Position numbers and translations under genes: made by a program | DNA from: Lineolata rhizophorae | Lineage: Eukaryota > Ascomycota > Dothideomycetes > Lineolatales > Lineolataceae | Direction: 5' to 3' | Assembly: GCA_010093515.1 (NCBI GenBank) | Contig: MU001680.1 | Span: 848,459 to 912,458 of the forward strand | DNA: 64,000 bases | Part shown: one piece after another, positions 12,037 to 22,728 of the stretch | Layout of the letters: each line of letters starts with the position of its first letter | Numbering within the stretch: the first letter of the stretch is position 1 | Notes under the pieces: model-generated | What the model was told of the DNA's origin: nothing | Database searches by the model: none | The model's input: only the letters and a program-made list of their open reading frames with translations

Positions 12037-13061
12037 CTACTTCTTCTCGGGCTTCCTGAAGCGCGACGGCGGCATGAAAACGCTCGCCTGCTTCCTCTGC
12101 TTCGACTGCTCGTGCGACTTCTTCCTGATCCTCTGGAACGGCGTCGACCTCGAGCTTCCGGCCGTACCTGCTGCCGCCCCCGTCGCCCCCGTCGCCCCCC
12201 CAGCTGACGACCCCGCCGCCGTCCTCGGCGTCGGCGCCAGCGCATCCGGAAGCCTAACCTTGGACTCAGCGAGCGTCTGCGTCGCCAGCGGGTCCTCGTT
12301 CAAGTGCCTACGGCGCGCGCGCTCATCGAGGTCGCGGCGGCGCTGGGCGAGGAAGTCACGGCGCTGCTGGGCGGCGTGCTGGGCGACGACGTGCGACGAG
12401 GGAGGCGGCGGCCGGATCGTGACCTTCTTACCCTTGGCACGCCGAGTCGGGCGGTCGATGCGGTGATCTTGCTCCGTCACCTTGCGCTTAGCCGACTCGG
12501 CCGCGAGGGCCGACTTGAGCTGCGACTGGGCCGCCTCCTGCTCGGCGGCGTCGACGCCTTGGGCCCACTCGTAGAACGAGGCGTAGTCGAAAGGAGGCGT
12601 CTTAGAGCGGGAAGGCTCTCCGTTGTCGGGCTCGGAGTTTTCGCCGAAAAGTTCATCTAGGGAGCTGTCGTCCTTGGTGCTCTCCTTGCTCGGGGATGGT
12701 TGGGAGGCTGCTTGCTGCTTCAGTAGCTGGATGTACCTTGCTCTCTTCTGCTCCCAGGAGAAGATTTGTACGCGCAGGATGTTTTCCCACACTTCAGCAT
12801 CATGGCCGACGATTTGCCTAGAGTTTCTCTCGATTTCAATCTAGTGAATGGCGATAAGAAAAGAGTTAACAAAGCGTCTGGGCCACAGAATATAGTTTAA
12901 TATAGAGGTGCGAACAGAGTACTTACAAGTTGATCGGGATTGTCGACCTTGAGGAGAACCGGCCGGATGGTTTCATAGCTGAGATCTCCTACGCTCACAA
13001 TCTGCCGAACATTGCGAATGCATGCTTCGACGGACAGCTCATACAGGGTCTTGGGCGGCAT
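12037..13061 (-). CDS. ELA1: Elongin A (RNA polymerase II SIII subunit A-like)
   Basis: Two exons (13061-12927, 12840-12037; intron 86 nt) give 312 residues. The N-terminus carries a BC-box-like helix (TLYELSVEAC, residues 5-14) that in the family binds Elongin C. It is followed by the Elongin A/F-box-like segment, including IRPVLLKVDNPDQL and the junction peptide QLIEIERNSRQIV before WENILR. The rest is charged and helical (SWEQKRARYIQLL), then basic, Ala/Gly-rich and low in complexity, ending in Lys-rich sequence. In yeast, Ela1 with Elc1 and Cul3 forms a ligase that removes stalled RNA polymerase II; that role is inferred from the family. I chose the start MPPKTLYEL because it matches family N-termini; an in-frame ATG 33 codons upstream is less likely. 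It is divergent from THO7. Confidence 0.88.
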
Positions 13062-13866
13062 CGTCGTTTGCGCCCTACCCAAGTTGGCTTGCAAACTGGC
13101 TGTGCTATTCTGGGCTTTTCTTTTTTGCTCAATGGGTGGAGAGAGTACAGGATAGTGCAACAGTTATTGATAGGGCAGAGGCATAAGACGCTAGCAAAGG
13201 GTTCGAAAAGCAGATAAGAACAAAGGCGGCTTTTGAAAAGGGTTGCTTTGACAAAAGTGAAACCGCTGCCTATCCAAGGGCAGAACCAGCAGCCTAAGTA
13301 GTAGAAACTTTACCGCACGCGGCGACGGCTTCGGTTGGGTGACTGATAACGGATTAAAAATGTCGCTGCCAGTTCCATGGGACTTGTTTGGGCACCTTGG
13401 CGGGAGGGTAGAACAGCACTGAGCGGTGGAGTATACAGCAACTGCACGCCGGGCGAACAATGGTAGGTCCAAACAACAGAGCAAGGAGCTAAGGCAGCGT
13501 GAGCAAAGAGCCACGGGAATGAACGGTAGGCGCGTGAGATGCGGGCGGGGATGTGAGTCGTGAAGAGACCTACGTAAAGCCGGCGGAGGCGGACTCGGAG
13601 GTTGTCGCAGATCGAGCACGGTGCCACGCTTGGCGGCGCGCCTTGACCTCATCGGGGCGCGTGCGGGCCCGCAGAGCCGCAATCCAACGCCCACGCCTTC
13701 GTTTTCGCACACCTTTGCAGTTCCGAACAACTTGCCGCGCCCGCGCAATCTTTCAGCTACTATCGCGTCCTTGTTTGCGCGCTCTCAAAAATCTCACACA
13801 AGACAACACATCCGGCTTCGCTCATCGGCCTAGATCGCGCGCTTCGCGCCACCAACTCGCGCGGCC
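13062..13866. promoter_or_regulatory. Shared divergent promoter region of Elongin A and THO7
   Basis: This 805-bp spacer separates the start codons of Elongin A (-) and THO7 (+) and must hold both promoters and 5' leaders. No coding frame with family features is present. A GC-rich half (13550-13760) lies nearer THO7. I recognise no specific factor site. Confidence 0.5.
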
Positions 13867-14967
13867 ATGGCGAACCCATCCGACTACGGCCTGCTCGACG
13901 TGCACGAAGAGGGTACGTATTACCTCCATCTAGCTATTCGCCGTACGTCTTTCTATTCGAGAGGCTAACCCAACGTTGCAGAGGCCCTCGTCAAGGCGCG
14001 CCTCCTCGCTATCGAAGAAAAATCCTTCAAGCGCATCACGCAACGACTCCTCTCTCCCGATTCCCTCGTCTACAAGCCTCCCACGCAACTCCCGACCCCG
14101 CCCCCGGATGGCACCGCCGTCGATGAAGCCATCGCGGCCACGGCCGCCGCGCGAGGCCAGCAAGCGAAGCAGCGCGCCCTCTGGCGGCAAGAGCTGGCGC
14201 TCGACTTTGCGGCGCTCGAGGCGTCCATGGTGCGCATCCAGCTGCTGCGCGACAGCAACGCGCGGGAGCGGGAGCGGTATGCGGCGGAGAAAGGGCGGAT
14301 CCTGGCGACGGCGCAGCGGGTGCGTGACAGCACGGCGGAGCTGCGCGGGCAGCTAGACGGCGCGCGCACGATGCTGGCGCTGCGCAAGGAGTACGACGCC
14401 CTGGCCGAGCGCATCACGAGCAACCGCATGCTGCGCCCGCGCGAGGACCAGCGCGCCCAGCTTGCGAAGCTCGACGCCGAGATCGCCGAGCTCGAGCACG
14501 AGAGCAGGGTCTACGCGGCCACGTGGGCGGAGCGCCGGAACCAGTTCGGCCGCATCGTCGACGAAGGCCGCCAGCTGCTGCGGCTGATCAGGGACGAGAA
14601 GGAAGAGGCGGAGCGCAAGGAGGGCATGGAGGGGGGTGAGGACGTCGACGATGGCGAGGGTAGCACGACAAGGGGCGAGCCAAGTGTCGTGGGCACGCCT
14701 CGTCCCGACGGCAGTGCTACGCCTATGCACGTTCCGCAGGAAGAGAGTCAAGGTGCGGCGAGGCTAGGTGTGGGCCAGAAAGGTCGACTACTGCCGTCGT
14801 CGACCCCGGCGAGGGGAACTAGCAGGGAACAGTCGCCCGCATCAAGCAAGAGGGATGATGGCGAGCTACCGGACACCTACATGGCGGAGGCTCAGGAGGA
14901 AGGCGAGGAGATTGAGGAAGGCGAAGAAGAGGAAGACGGGCTGGCTGACAAGATGGATGAGGCTTAA
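13867..14967 (+). CDS. THO complex subunit 7 (THOC7/Mft1 family)
   Basis: Two exons (13867-13912, 13982-14967; intron 69 nt with a GCTAAC branch site) encode 343 residues. The first ~240 residues are almost wholly helical and coiled-coil. They include the THOC7 signature region around EYDALAERITSNRMLRPRED and the following helix AELEHESRVYAATWAERRNQ. The C-terminal ~100 residues are acidic, Ser/Pro-rich disorder ending in a Glu-rich run. THO couples transcription elongation to mRNA packaging and export in the nucleus and limits R-loops. The fungal protein is longer than human THOC7 (about 204 residues) because of the tail. It is convergent with the TBCA gene, 261 bp apart, with a poly-A tract in the spacer. 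Confidence 0.87.
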
Positions 14968-15228
14968 GAAAGGCGAGGTATTCGCCGCTGAATTCATTAT
15001 TCGTCGCACGGCGCTACTGGCGCAGGTATCGGGTTCAGCATGGAAATCGGCGCATAACGGCACTTCAATTGCTCGACTAGCTACGTAGGTAATTGGTTGG
15101 GTATTTGGGAATTGTGTAACATATGTGATCCACCCTGAGTTGACGAAATCAAAAAAAAAAAAAAAGGAGAACTTTTGCCTTGTCCATTGACAAATGAGCC
15201 GTTCAGCCCGCCGAAGCTACAGCTTCAG

Positions 15229-15708
15229 CTATGAGGGGATGTCAGTGACCGCATCCTTGCCCTGTCTCATGACTTCTTCAGCCTTGCGCAACTCCTCGGG
15301 ATCCGCGGAATCGTTATCCCGAGCTTCGGTCTATTGATCCAGCATTACTACTTCGAAGCACGCAACCATCCGAAGGCGTATACTTACCAAGTGATCCTCA
15401 AGATTACTCATCGCATTTACCAACCTCTTCTTTACGGAGGGAATGACTTTCAAAGTCTCCTCAAGGGCGGTACGCTGTTCGGTGCATGACATTTCAAGAT
15501 TAACGTATAGACCCATTTCGATTCGGAAAGGATGGGCGGGACACACCTCTTGTTTTAGTTCGTACTCCGCATTCTCGTCTCCGCCAGACTGCTCCAGGCG
15601 CAGGATGCGAGACTCCTGCTGCTCCACCTCCTTATGGTAGCTAGCTTCCTCTTTAACCAGGCGCTGGACAGCCGAGGTTGCAATGGAGAGCTTTGAAGGG
15701 GGGGGCAT
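15229..15708 (-). CDS. Tubulin-specific chaperone A (cofactor A, Rbl2-like)
   Basis: Three exons (15708-15547, 15474-15388, 15330-15229; introns 72 and 57 nt) splice to 116 residues, the normal TBCA length. The sequence is a three-helix bundle of charged heptads: MPPPSKLSIATSAVQRLVKE, a Glu-rich second part, then the helix around EETLKVIPSVKKRLVNAMSN in exon 2 and an acidic last helix. TBCA captures quasi-native beta-tubulin after the chaperonin step and passes it along the cofactor pathway in the cytosol. The start at 15708 is preferred over an in-frame ATG 16 codons upstream because family members begin near MPPPS. It lies head-to-head with MCM4. Confidence 0.92.
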
Positions 15709-16194
15709 TTTGAGTTGGAGTCGATTTCGGTCCGCGTTGAGCTTTGGAGATTGCAAAATTGTGAATCTGGCACATCAGGAGGGGTCGCGTGTTTGTGATT
15801 GCGATTTTTTAGCTGCTGCCTGCAAGTCGCCCGTCGCCCTTGCCGGCGCTATCGATAACGACAGACTAGTGCCTGGCCAAGAAGTCACGGGACGGTCTCC
15901 GGCCACCGCGCCCGTTGGCTCGAGACCCTTGTCGCGCCGCCGGTTAGGCGCTCGGCTGTATGCAACCACTTTAACTCCCAACGCGTCCGCGACGCGTCCC
16001 TTCGCGCCCCCAGCCTTGCCGACGCGTCGCACCGCCGCCCGCCAGCCCACTAGTAGCCGCGCCAACGTCCGCCCCCTACTCCGTATCGCCGTCCGAACCC
16101 ACCTTCTCCACCTCCACCACCGCAGCACCCAATCTTTTCCCGCGCAACTACCTGTGCTATTCGTGTAAGGGTTTGTTTTCTTCGTCACAACGAG
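15709..16194. promoter_or_regulatory. Divergent TBCA/MCM4 promoter
   Basis: This 486-bp spacer lies between the two start codons. It is C-rich on the MCM4 side. Its notable content is the cluster of three ACGCGT boxes listed separately. Both genes could be affected by the same sites, though only MCM4 is a known G1/S target family. Confidence 0.6.
15981..16027. promoter_or_regulatory. Cluster of three MCB (ACGCGT) boxes upstream of MCM4
   Basis: ACGCGT occurs at 15981-15986, 15992-15997 and 16022-16027, which is 168-214 bp before the MCM4 start. ACGCGT is the MluI cell-cycle box bound by MBF (Mbp1-Swi6 type factors), which drives G1/S genes including replication factors in yeasts. The motif is read directly; control by MBF here is inference. 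Confidence 0.7.
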
Positions 16195-19100
16195 ATGTCG
16201 TCGCCAGCGTCGCGGCGCACGCAGCGCGCCTCGGCCTCGGCGACGCCTCGGCGCTCGGGGCGCGGATCCCGCGCCCCGCAGAGCAGTCCGGCGCCCAGCC
16301 GCGTCACGGCCGACGACCAACTGCTCTCCGAGGCGTCGCAGGTGTCTGACCGCGCGGGCCCGGCGTCGCAATCGACGCCTAGGGCTGGAGGCGCTGGCGG
16401 ATTGCAGCCCCCGCAAACGTCTTCACCACTGTTCTTCCTCTCGTCGCCAGCGAACGGCGCAGGGCCTGTGAATGGCGATATGTCTAGCTCTCCGCTTCGG
16501 AGCGATAGGGATATGACGCCGCGCGCGTCGCGGCAGGCGATTGGGGGTGAGTGGTCTTTTCTATCATCAGCGCCTTGTATAATGAAGGCAAGAATGCCGT
16601 GCTAACAGCAAGTAGAGTCTTCCCCGCTACGCTATGCCTCGAGTTCCAGCGTCGTTGGCGGCCATCGGGGCAGCGATGCGCAACCCTCCAGCAGCAGCGG
16701 GTTGTTCGTCCGGTCCTCCCTGCACGACCCGCCGCCATCGGCCTTGCGCCGGCGACATGACCTCAACATGGACCACCTCCTCTCCAGCGGTGGCAGCCGG
16801 CGGAGGCGTCTCTTCATCGACGAGCACGGCATGACGGTGAGCGGCGATAGCGCCGTCCCGGGCTCCGACGCAGCGACGTTCTCGAACCTCAATCCCAACA
16901 CCGACGAGGCGGAGAGGCTGGCCGGCCGCGACGAAGAGGAGGATAAACGCGTTCTTTGGGGGAGCACTATTTCCATGGCGCAGACGCTGGAGATCTTCCG
17001 TGAGTTCCTGCTCAACTTCCAGAAGAAGTACCGCATGATGCTCGAAGGTGAGCTTGAGCCAGGCGAGGATTTGCCGGCAGGGCATCCAGGGCTCGAGAAG
17101 GAGAACATCGAGCTCCTCAAGACCATGTTGGACCTGGGCGTCACGCCGTTCAACCTTGATCTTCGCAACTTGAAGGCGTACCCGCCGACCCAGAAGTTGT
17201 GGTATCAGATCCAGGCCTACCCTGAGGATATGATCCCCATGATGGACGTTGCAGTCAAGGACGTGATGCTTGAGTTGGCTGAAAAGAAGATGAACGAGAT
17301 GAGGCAGCAGCAACAACAGCGCCAGCAGCAACGTAACAGGGGCGCGAGGGACTCAAGCTCTATTCCCCCTCTACCTAGCTCCGACATCGACAGTCCGACC
17401 GCTCAGCCGGCAGAGCCTCCAACAGAGATTCCCGACTTTTATCGGGATGTTCAGGACAAGATTTACAGGGTCAGGCCATTCGGATTCGACGAGACTATCA
17501 ACTTGCGCGAGCTCAACCCGGGAGACATGGACAAGCTTGTTAGCATCAAAGGGCTTGTAATTCGAACCACACCCATCATTCCGGACATGAAGGAGGCCTT
17601 TTTCCGCTGCGCCGTGTGCAACCACACGGTGAAGGTCGATCTTGACCGCGGCAAAATAAACGAGCCTACGGCCTGCCCGCGGCCTGTCTGCAACTCATCT
17701 AACTCGATGCAGATCGTGCACAACCGCTCCGGCTTCGCGGACAAGCAGGTTATCAAGCTGCAGGAAACGCCCGACAATGTGCCAGATGGACAGACGCCTC
17801 ACTCTGTTTCCGTCTGCGCCCACGACGAGCTGGTCGACGTGTGCAAGGCTGGTGACCGCGTCGAAATCACGGGCATCTTCCGCTGCGACCCTGTCCGCGT
17901 GAATCCGCGCCAGAGGACTGTGAAGAACATCTTCAAGACTTTCGTCGATGCTCTCCACATTCAAAAGGTCGACAAGAAAAGGCTCGGCGTAGATGTCACC
18001 ACCCTAGAGGAAGAGCTCGCGAATCAGGTCGTTGGCGATACGATGGAGACCCGGAGAGTGACGGAGGAGGAGGAGCAGAAAATCAAGGAAACAGCGGCAC
18101 GGCCGGATGTTTACGAGCTTCTCGCCCGCTCTCTCGCCCCGAGTATCTACGAAATGGACGACGTCAAGAAAGGCATTCTGCTGCAGCTCTTTGGTGGAAC
18201 CAACAAATCGTTTGAAAAGGGGGGCTCGCCTAGATATCGCGGAGACATAAACGTCCTCCTTTGCGGCGACCCGTCCACATCGAAGTCGCAGTTGCTGCAA
18301 TATGTTCACAAGATCGCCCCGCGAGGCGTTTACACGTCTGGCAAAGGTTCGTCAGCTGTTGGTCTCACCGCCTACGTCACCCGCGACGTCGAGACGCGCC
18401 AGCTCGTACTCGAGTCAGGCGCGCTCGTCCTGTCCGACGGCGGTGTCTGCTGCATCGACGAGTTCGACAAGATGTCCGAGTCGACTCGTTCGGTGCTACA
18501 CGAGGTCATGGAACAGCAGACAGTTTCGATCGCCAAAGCTGGCATCATCACCACGCTCAACGCACGTACGAGCATCCTAGCCTCGGCCAATCCAATCGGC
18601 AGCAAGTATAACCCGAACCTGCCCGTTCCACAAAACATCGACCTGCCACCGACGCTCCTATCGCGGTTCGACCTCGTCTATTTAGTCCTAGACCGCGTGG
18701 ACGAGGCGAACGACCGCCGCCTGGCGCGCCATCTGGTCGGCATGTATCTTGAGGATAACCCAGACAATGCAAGTAGGGATGAGATCTTGGTAAGTTTCGT
18801 GTCCCTGCACACATCTTGCTCCATTTGAGGAAACTCTGCTCACATCAACGTACAGCCCATCGATTTCCTCACGGCCTACGTCTCGTACGCGCGCACCCAC
18901 GTACACCCGCGCATCACGCCCGCCGCTTCGCGCGCCCTAGTCGACGCCTACGTGGCCATGCGTGCCCTCGGCGCCGACGTGCGTGCCCAGGAGCGCCGCA
19001 TCACGGCGACAACGCGCCAGCTCGAGAGCATGATCCGGCTGGCGGAGGCGCATGCCAAGATGCGCCTCTCGCCGGAAGTGACGGCTGCGGACGTAGACGA

Positions 19101-19443
19101 GGCGGTACGCCTGATCCAGAGCGCCATCAAGCAAGCCGCAACGGACGCGCGCACGGGGCTGATCGACATGGGGCTCTTGACCGAAGGGGTGGGCTCGGGC
19201 GAGAGGAGGCGGAGGGAGGACCTCAAGAAGGCGGTGCTCGAGGTGGTGGAGGAGGCGGCTGGCGGCGCGGGCGCGGCAGCTAGGGTCGCGGAGGTGACGA
19301 GGAGGGTCGCCGAGAGGGGTGGAGTGCAGATTGAGTCGTCCGAGATGGCGGAAGCGCTAAGGGCGCTAGAAAGCGAGGGGAAGGTCGCGGTGAGCGGGGA
19401 GGGCGCAAGAAGGAGTGTCAGGCGGGTGGTGGGTGCGATCTGA
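16195..19443 (+). CDS. mcm4: DNA replication licensing factor MCM4 (Cdc54)
   Basis: Three exons (16195-16546, 16616-18789, 18856-19443; introns 69 and 66 nt) give 1037 residues. The first ~250 residues are a Ser/Pro/Arg-rich regulatory tail, as in MCM4 orthologues, where DDK and CDK act. A zinc-binding site follows (Cys449, Cys452, Cys471, Cys476). The AAA+ core has Walker A GDPSTSKSQ (668-676), Walker B IDEFDKM (731-737) and the arginine-finger motif SRFD (800-803). The C-terminal winged-helix region ends in RRVVGAI. MCM4 is one of six subunits of the Mcm2-7 helicase loaded at origins in G1. The second intron lies just after the AAA+ core. All family signatures are intact. Confidence 0.97.
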
Positions 19444-20650
19444 AGGCATACGCTCGGTTGAAGTGGGCTAGGAACGCATGGAATATGCTTGGCTTTCGTG
19501 ACACGATCATGGGACGATGGAGATCAATTGGCTGGGGACACTTTGGCTTTTCCTTGCCCCTGTATATTTATGTTGTTATGCCTTCTAAGTGAGCATGCCA
19601 TAATCGAGTGGGTGCGGGAATTAGAACGAATGTATGTCTGTTATTGCTGCTGGTTGTTTTAGCCTCGTTTTTGGGATGTCACCAGCCTTGCGACTTGGCG
19701 AGTTCCAAGGATTCCTAAACGTATCTCACCGGAAATTCTACCAACGCACTCCGTAGGCTCTGTCCTATCAGGATGGATGCGTATCATTTCCCCGCTTCCC
19801 CCAAGACTGACTGGAGGCGACCGCGTCCCGTCTCGAAGTTCGCCTCCAATATATCACTTCCCCGTTGCGGACACGCACTGCCTCCACAAAACATCTGCCA
19901 ATTCACATGTACGCCTCCGCTTTCTCAACCGTTGGCTTTTTTTTTTTTTTTGCTTGGATTGCAGATGTCGCCTCCACCAAGCGGCTGCCTAGCTACATCT
20001 AGGACGATTTGCAGGTCGAACCTCGCTATTTCGACATGATTGGGTTGATGCTGCGGCCATGGTCGCCGCCGGGAGCTACGAACGCCATTATCCGTACAAA
20101 TCTCTAAAGTATAAATTCCGACGTAGCTGCTGATATTTTGTCGGTCAGCTTCCAGAAAAGACCGTTCGAATTCCCCAGTTGCACGAACCTTCGCTATGGT
20201 TTTCATAGCTCAACTCTTGCTGGTATCATCCCTGCGAATAAAATAACACCAGTAGGTCTCACGGCCATTTGAACCTATACTGCTCCATGATAAGACCAAG
20301 CTTACTGACAATCTCCGCTATCATTCTCTCAGAAAGAGTCACCTCTAACGTATGAGCCTGATCCCTATCAGATCGGCCCTGTATGTAGCAACTGGCTCAA
20401 CTACCAGTCGGGAAACAACCTTGCAAGGCGTTCATTGGGCTGCAGGCCAAGCCAGCCTTGCCCACACCCTTGATGCCTCCGGCATGTATCATCCACCACT
20501 ACCATCGACCACTGACATGTTGCCGGAGGCTGGCAAACCCGCAGATGCCTCTAGGCACTATTTGCTTCATTGTTCTACTCCTGCGGCACATTAAAATGTA
20601 TGTTTATTTATTAGTATATTAGAGGCTCTGGCCAGCCATCTGAATACATA
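19444..20650. other. Intergenic region, no supported gene
   Basis: This holds the MCM4 3' UTR and AT-richer DNA. A poly-T run lies near 19936-19951. An 80-codon frame (20352-20594, +) begins with ATG and could be an upstream exon of the C2H2 gene at 21018, but no good splice path joins them, so it is not called. Confidence 0.5.
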
Positions 20651-20845
20651 TCACATCTTTTCGCAAACATGAATACCTCTTCGCCCCAACTCAGCGAGAA
20701 CGAAGCATACTCGTTGCCTATACTCTTCGGGCTTGCTAAGGATGAAGTACTCGGATATCACTCGGCCTTGGACGCGACACACGTGGACGGCTCTGAGGCG
20801 TTTGCTTCTTTGTTTGTAGGTTAAAGCATCTCCGCCAACTTTCAT
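20651..20845 (-). CDS. Possible small hypothetical protein (terminal exon?)
   Basis: An open frame of 64 residues from ATG continues upstream in frame to an intron-like acceptor (CTAG at about 20885-20882). Codons are balanced and the peptide is not low-complexity (it contains ALTYKQRSKRLRAV and LAELGRRGIHV). It may be the last exon of a minus-strand gene or of a decayed gene whose first exon I cannot find. No family is recognised. It lies about 170 bp from the divergent C2H2 gene. Confidence 0.25.
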   Translation of the reverse strand: MKVGGDALTYKQRSKRLRAVHVCRVQGRVISEYFILSKPEEYRQRVCFVLAELGRRGIHVCEKM

Positions 20846-21017
20846 GAAGTACTGCACCAAGGAAACAGAGTCATTAATCTCCTAGAGGTCTATTGTTATC
20901 TTAAAAGTACCCGCAAGCCAAATATAGGGCGATGACTCGGTCCTATTTACTGATACCAGATACCGCCAGGACACCCCCATTTCATACAGTGCCGGCCACC
21001 ACAGCAGCGGAGAACCT

Positions 21018-21715
21018 ATGTTGGCGAGCTGGGGCCTACCTCAGTCCTACAACGATGCAGACGTGCAATTAGACTCTGCTTTGTTAAATACGCACAAGCC
21101 CGAGCAGGATCTAGCACATCGCGCGCCATTCGGAATGGAGATTGATGAAACGCACATCCCTCAACGTTTCAAAGCCGACATGCGTAGCCTTGAGATCCCA
21201 ACATTTACGGTAGGGGATGGTCTTACTGGATTCTCCGAGGAGTACGATCCAGAAACCGCGGCGATTTCGAAGGACTTTGCTATATCACGGATGATCGAAG
21301 ATGCCTTTAATCGTGGTCTTATGTGTTCGATGCCTTTACGCGTATGCCCGCATTGCTCGAAAATATTTGAAAGAGCCTGCGAGCTCAAGTGAGTAGCAAT
21401 TCTTATACCAATGACCGGTCGCTGTAATTTCCAGTAGTCCAGGTCAACACCCGTATTGCTAATTACTAACTCGAGCTAAACAGTCGTCACCTGAAGAGAG
21501 TAAATCGCCCATATAGGTGTGATATTTACGGGTGTGGGAAGAGATTTTCCAACCAGAAGGATCTTCAACGCCACCAGGCCAGCCGGAGGCACACGACAAC
21601 AAAAGATTTCAAGTGCCCTGTTGAAGGGTGTCCTTACTCACTGCAGGGTCCCACACGCCAAGACAATCTGAGGAGGCATATTAGGCGTGCCCATGGTGTC
21701 AATGGTCCTGTCTAG
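21018..21715 (+). CDS. C2H2 zinc-finger protein
   Basis: Two exons (21018-21388, 21484-21715; 95-nt intron with a GCTAAA branch site) encode 200 residues. The N-terminal ~110 residues have no recognised domain. Zinc fingers fill the C-terminus: a degenerate first finger (CPHCSKIFERACELNRH, no clear second His), a full finger CDIYGCGKRF with its HQASRRH end (C-X4-C, H-X5-H), and a third CPVEGCPY with an HIRRAH end. The pattern fits a sequence-specific DNA-binding protein. The frame stays open for about 30 codons before the ATG without another ATG, so an upstream exon is possible. The target is unknown. Confidence 0.72.
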
Positions 21716-22131
21716 CGCCGGAAATCTAAAATTTAGCTTTCTTTCGTTTTTGTAATTTCTTTGCTTTAGCGAATTATGGGCTCACGGCTAGATAGCGTTG
21801 TAGAACACCTACAAGAATATATTTGGCTAATCTATACCAGCCGAGTAATTTTCCATTATAAGAGACTTTAGAATTATTATCTTTATGGCTTGTTCCTTAA
21901 GCGTGTATATTTGACTACAGATAACTTGAGGTTACTTAGAGTCAAGAGGAACGAACAACAATCAAATCAAATATAGGATGTCCCTTGGGTTTGCTTCATT
22001 TTCACACGTATGCTACATTGGAAACAAGCCAGCGAGTTGCATCAGACGTCTAGTAAAATACAACATTGTCGTGGGTATTGTGTATGGCAGTAATAGTCAC
22101 GTGACGCTCGGGGCCAAAGTATGCCAGCCCC

Positions 22132-22177
22132 GCAGAGTGCAGGTTCAACTACACTCTGCAACCTCAACCTCAACCTC
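22132..22177 (+). repeat. Short inverted repeat followed by an AACCTC tandem
   Basis: GCAGAGTG (22132-22139) and its reverse complement CACTCTGC (22152-22159) form an 8-bp stem with a 12-nt loop. Directly after it come three AACCTC hexamers (22160-22177). Role unknown. Confidence 0.6.
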
Positions 22178-22284
22178 AAATACACTCTGTTTTGCCACCG
22201 CACGCTCTGTGACGCTCGATAAACATCCCTCAACGAATGTGAGGAAGTAGTAAGAAGTGTTTCTTCTTATGGCTACAATGTATC

Positions 22285-22302
22285 TGTGAGCACGTGCTCA
22301 CA
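22285..22302. promoter_or_regulatory. 18-bp perfect palindrome centred on CACGTG
   Basis: TGTGAGCACGTGCTCACA is its own reverse complement over 18 bp, about 430 bp upstream of the ULD-CorA start. A perfect palindrome extended six bases on each side of an E-box core suggests a high-affinity dimer site. Confidence 0.6.
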
Positions 22303-22728
22303 AGAGGCTAATTTTAATTCGCACAACAAGCGAGCCGTACAGCCCCTAACTCGCCCGCCTGTGTTCATGTTGTGGCACGTGCATTATATTGGGTACCTTC
22401 ACTAGAAATTCTATTGACGCTTCCGACCTCAACTTTTGTTATCAGTATTTCCAGGTCATTTTCATACAACATTGTACACCGGAAAAGATCGTTAAGCGAA
22501 TAGCTCGCAAATTTGGTCGTTCTTGGCATTTTGCCTTGCCGCTCGTTGATTTCCTTTTCAGCCGCAGCTGAGCGACGCACGAGACAAGCGAATTTGCTAC
22601 AGCGTTAAGATCACGAAGCTTTGTGCGGCACTTCACCTCCGATGGTGTAATCTTGATTTGCACCTGATCCGTTCTGCATTAAACAAGCTCGGGGCTTGCT
22701 CGTTTTCCAACTCCGGTAGATTACTGTC

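Larger units (their letters stand above)
21716..22728. promoter_or_regulatory. Upstream region of the ULD-CorA gene with three CACGTG boxes
   Basis: No coding gene is seen. CACGTG occurs at 22098-22103 (within the palindrome GTCACGTGAC), 22291-22296 (within an 18-bp palindrome) and 22376-22381. CACGTG is the core site of bHLH factors (Pho4/NUC-1, Cbf1, SREBP types). Three copies within 284 bp upstream of one start codon are unlikely by chance. Which factor binds is unknown. Confidence 0.55.

Noticed and set aside
22160-22177. AACCTC tandem as a possible telomere-like tract
   Set aside because: Only three units, and the fungal telomere unit is TTAGGG/CCCTAA; this is a plain short tandem.
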